Of a stretch of DNA of 5,851 nucleotides, positions 5,060-5,851 are shown piece after piece; the stretch's first letter is position 1; every line of letters starts with the position of its first letter. Origin of the DNA: Methanobacteriota archaeon (GTDB lineage Archaea; Methanobacteriota; Methanobacteria; Methanobacteriales; Methanobacteriaceae). The position numbers and the translations under genes are program-made. Below the pieces are notes generated by a model. It did not search any database. It worked only from the letters and a program-made list of their open reading frames with translations, and was not told the origin of the DNA. The DNA lies in the NCBI GenBank assembly GCA_023434825.1, contig JAEYSH010000014.1, forward strand, positions 1 to 5,851, read 5' to 3'.

Positions 5060-5368
5060 ATGTTTTGTCTGGAAACATATTTACAGGAATCAGAAGATTA
5101 TGATATATTAATATCAAGAGCCGGGTTTAAAGACTGTGCTAAAGTTATTGAAGAAAATGCTCCTGAAATAGTTTATGTAAATGCTGGAGAGAAAATATTA
5201 GGAGTTAGAATTATTGGAATTCCTCCAGTTCCAGTTGGTGTAAATGAAGAGAAAGGAACAATTCTTTTCCCTTATACCAAACCTTGCTATGGAACTGCCG
5301 TTGTTGAAATACCAATTGGACAGGAAGAGATTGACAAAGTTAAAGAATTAGATATTAAAGGATGTTAA
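5060..5368 (+). CDS. DUF1894 family protein (methanogen-restricted, unknown function)
   Basis: A small soluble protein of 102 residues from ATG 5060, or 105 from ATG 5051. It starts MFCLETYLQESEDYDILISR, has a central ENAPEIVYVNAGEKILGVRIIGIPP, and ends with a conserved-looking TKPCYGTAVVEIP segment and a terminal GC. I recognise it as DUF1894, which accompanies DUF1890 in methanogens; a link to methanogenesis has been suggested for the family, but no reaction is known to me. The cysteines (early FC, CAK, KPCYG and the terminal Cys) are notable but no metal-site motif is clear. Start choice: AGGGATGAT (5047-5055) is a fair ribosome site for ATG 5060, whereas it overlaps ATG 5051. It is the last gene of the operon and ends 16 bases from the convergent AhpD-like gene. 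Confidence 0.85.
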   Translation: MFCLETYLQESEDYDILISRAGFKDCAKVIEENAPEIVYVNAGEKILGVRIIGIPPVPVGVNEEKGTILFPYTKPCYGTAVVEIPIGQEEIDKVKELDIKGC

Positions 5369-5384
5369 TTTATCCTTAATATTA

Positions 5385-5687
5385 TTAATCTTCCAGAAGA
5401 AAAGAAGCAAAAGTTAGTCCTGATCCAAGCCTAACTTGACCAGCTACTGCTGCAGCTTCCAAAAGTTCTTCTATAGTCGCTCCAGATTCTAATGCTTTTT
5501 TCTTATGCGCTTTTACGCAATGCTCACATTTAACTGCCACTGCACAGGCAAGTGCAATTATCGATTTTTCTTTAGAAGATAATGCACCATCTTTCATTAT
5601 TTCAGATGCCAAATTTTCAAATGCATCACTTAAATCTTCACCCACTGCATCTGTAAATTGCAAAGGTCTTGGTTTTTGTTCTTTCAT
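5385..5687 (-). CDS. AhpD-like carboxymuconolactone decarboxylase (CMD) family protein
   Basis: A 100-residue all-helical protein of the length usual for single-domain CMD/AhpD-like proteins. It carries the redox motif C-x-x-C-x-x-x-H as Cys54-Glu-His-Cys57 and His61, followed by KKALESGATIEELLEAAAVAG (64-83), the typical second helix pair. AhpD with this motif acts as a thiol reductant for peroxiredoxin. Small archaeal homologues are mostly uncharacterised, so a thiol-disulfide or peroxide-defence role is likely but not shown; true decarboxylase activity is unlikely with the Cys pair. The ATG at 5687 has GGAG (5695-5698) seven bases upstream. It is divergent from a probable PPOX-family flavoprotein and convergent with DUF1894, with only 16 bases between the two stops. 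Confidence 0.9.
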   Translation of the reverse strand: MKEQKPRPLQFTDAVGEDLSDAFENLASEIMKDGALSSKEKSIIALACAVAVKCEHCVKAHKKKALESGATIEELLEAAAVAGQVRLGSGLTFASFLLED

Positions 5688-5711
5688 TTCGTTTCTCCTT
5701 AAAATTGAATT

Positions 5712-5738
5712 TTTGATAAAATAAAATATTTGATAAAA
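5712..5738. repeat. Direct repeat TTTGATAAAA in the AhpD-like/PPOX divergent promoter region
   Basis: TTTGATAAAA occurs at 5712-5721 and again at 5729-5738, a spacing of 17 bases. The region holds TATA-like stretches for both directions: minus-strand TATTTTAT at 5721-5728 for the AhpD-like gene, and plus-strand AAAATATTA near 5736-5744 for the gene at 5784. The repeats overlap these boxes, so they could be a repressor site that controls both genes, or simply promoter elements in AT-rich DNA. Confidence 0.35.
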
Positions 5739-5783
5739 ATATTATTAATCAAGAATAATAAATAATTGGTTGGAGGAAATAAT

Positions 5784-5851
5784 ATGGATTTTAAAGACTG
5801 TATAAAATTTGCAAATGAAACACCTGTTTGCTATCTTGCAACAGTTGAAGG
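5784..5851 (+). CDS. Pyridoxamine 5'-phosphate oxidase (PPOX) family protein, N-terminal part only
   Basis: The window ends after 22 codons. The peptide MDFKDCIKFANETPVCYLAT continues with VE and matches the N-terminus of small PPOX-like split-barrel flavoproteins: a short helix, then the strand usually written x-P-V-x-x-L-A-T, which introduces the FMN or F420-binding barrel. Small members of this type in methanogens bind FMN or F420, and their substrates are mostly unknown. The ATG at 5784 has a strong GGAGG (5772-5776) seven bases upstream. It is divergently arranged with the AhpD-like gene across a 96-base promoter region, suggesting shared redox-related control. The family call rests on this short segment alone. 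Confidence 0.7.
   Translation, partial: MDFKDCIKFANETPVCYLATVE

Overview
The window is AT-rich archaeal DNA, most likely from a Methanobacteriales methanogen of the Methanobacterium type. Four observations support this. One exported protein carries pseudomurein-binding repeats joined to a transglutaminase-type pseudomurein endopeptidase domain, and pseudomurein is the cell-wall polymer of Methanobacteriales and Methanopyrus. Two adjacent genes encode the methanogen-restricted families DUF1890 and DUF1894. The tRNA gene does not encode its CCA end. Promoters look like archaeal TATA boxes and stops are followed by oligo-T tracts. No insertion sequence, CRISPR array or phage gene was seen.

Layout, left to right. 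(1) 1-122: probable last codons of an unidentified plus-strand gene, followed by a T-rich stretch. (2) 120-310: tRNA-Ala(GGC) on the minus strand, with a TATA-like box, a palindrome in the start region, and a hairpin plus oligo-T immediately downstream. (3) 368-856: a GNAT N-acetyltransferase on the plus strand. (4) 904-2797: a minus-strand two-gene unit. The promoter-proximal gene encodes the exported pseudomurein-binding transglutaminase-like enzyme, the distal gene a small exported PepSY protein, and a hairpin plus T-tract ends the unit. (5) 2798-3406: a 609-base gene-free, very AT-rich divergent promoter region. (6) 3407-5368: a plus-strand operon of a polytopic membrane protein of unknown function, DUF1890 and DUF1894. 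(7) 5385-5851: a minus-strand AhpD-like carboxymuconolactone decarboxylase family protein, divergent from the first 22 codons of a probable pyridoxamine 5'-phosphate oxidase family protein.

How the genes may work together. The transglutaminase-like protein probably cuts the peptide part of pseudomurein outside the cell, and the PepSY protein made from the same message may tune it. The divergent membrane protein sits with two methanogen-specific cytosolic proteins of unknown function. The AhpD-like/PPOX pair looks like a small redox or stress unit.

The most interesting signals concern translation starts. In two genes a strong Shine-Dalgarno sequence lies inside the longest open frame. For the transglutaminase gene it points to an ATT codon (2774-2776), behind a leader that folds into a perfect 10-bp hairpin with a UUCG loop. 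For the membrane protein it points to a TTG (3437). Both have the 6-8 nt spacing seen at the other genes here.
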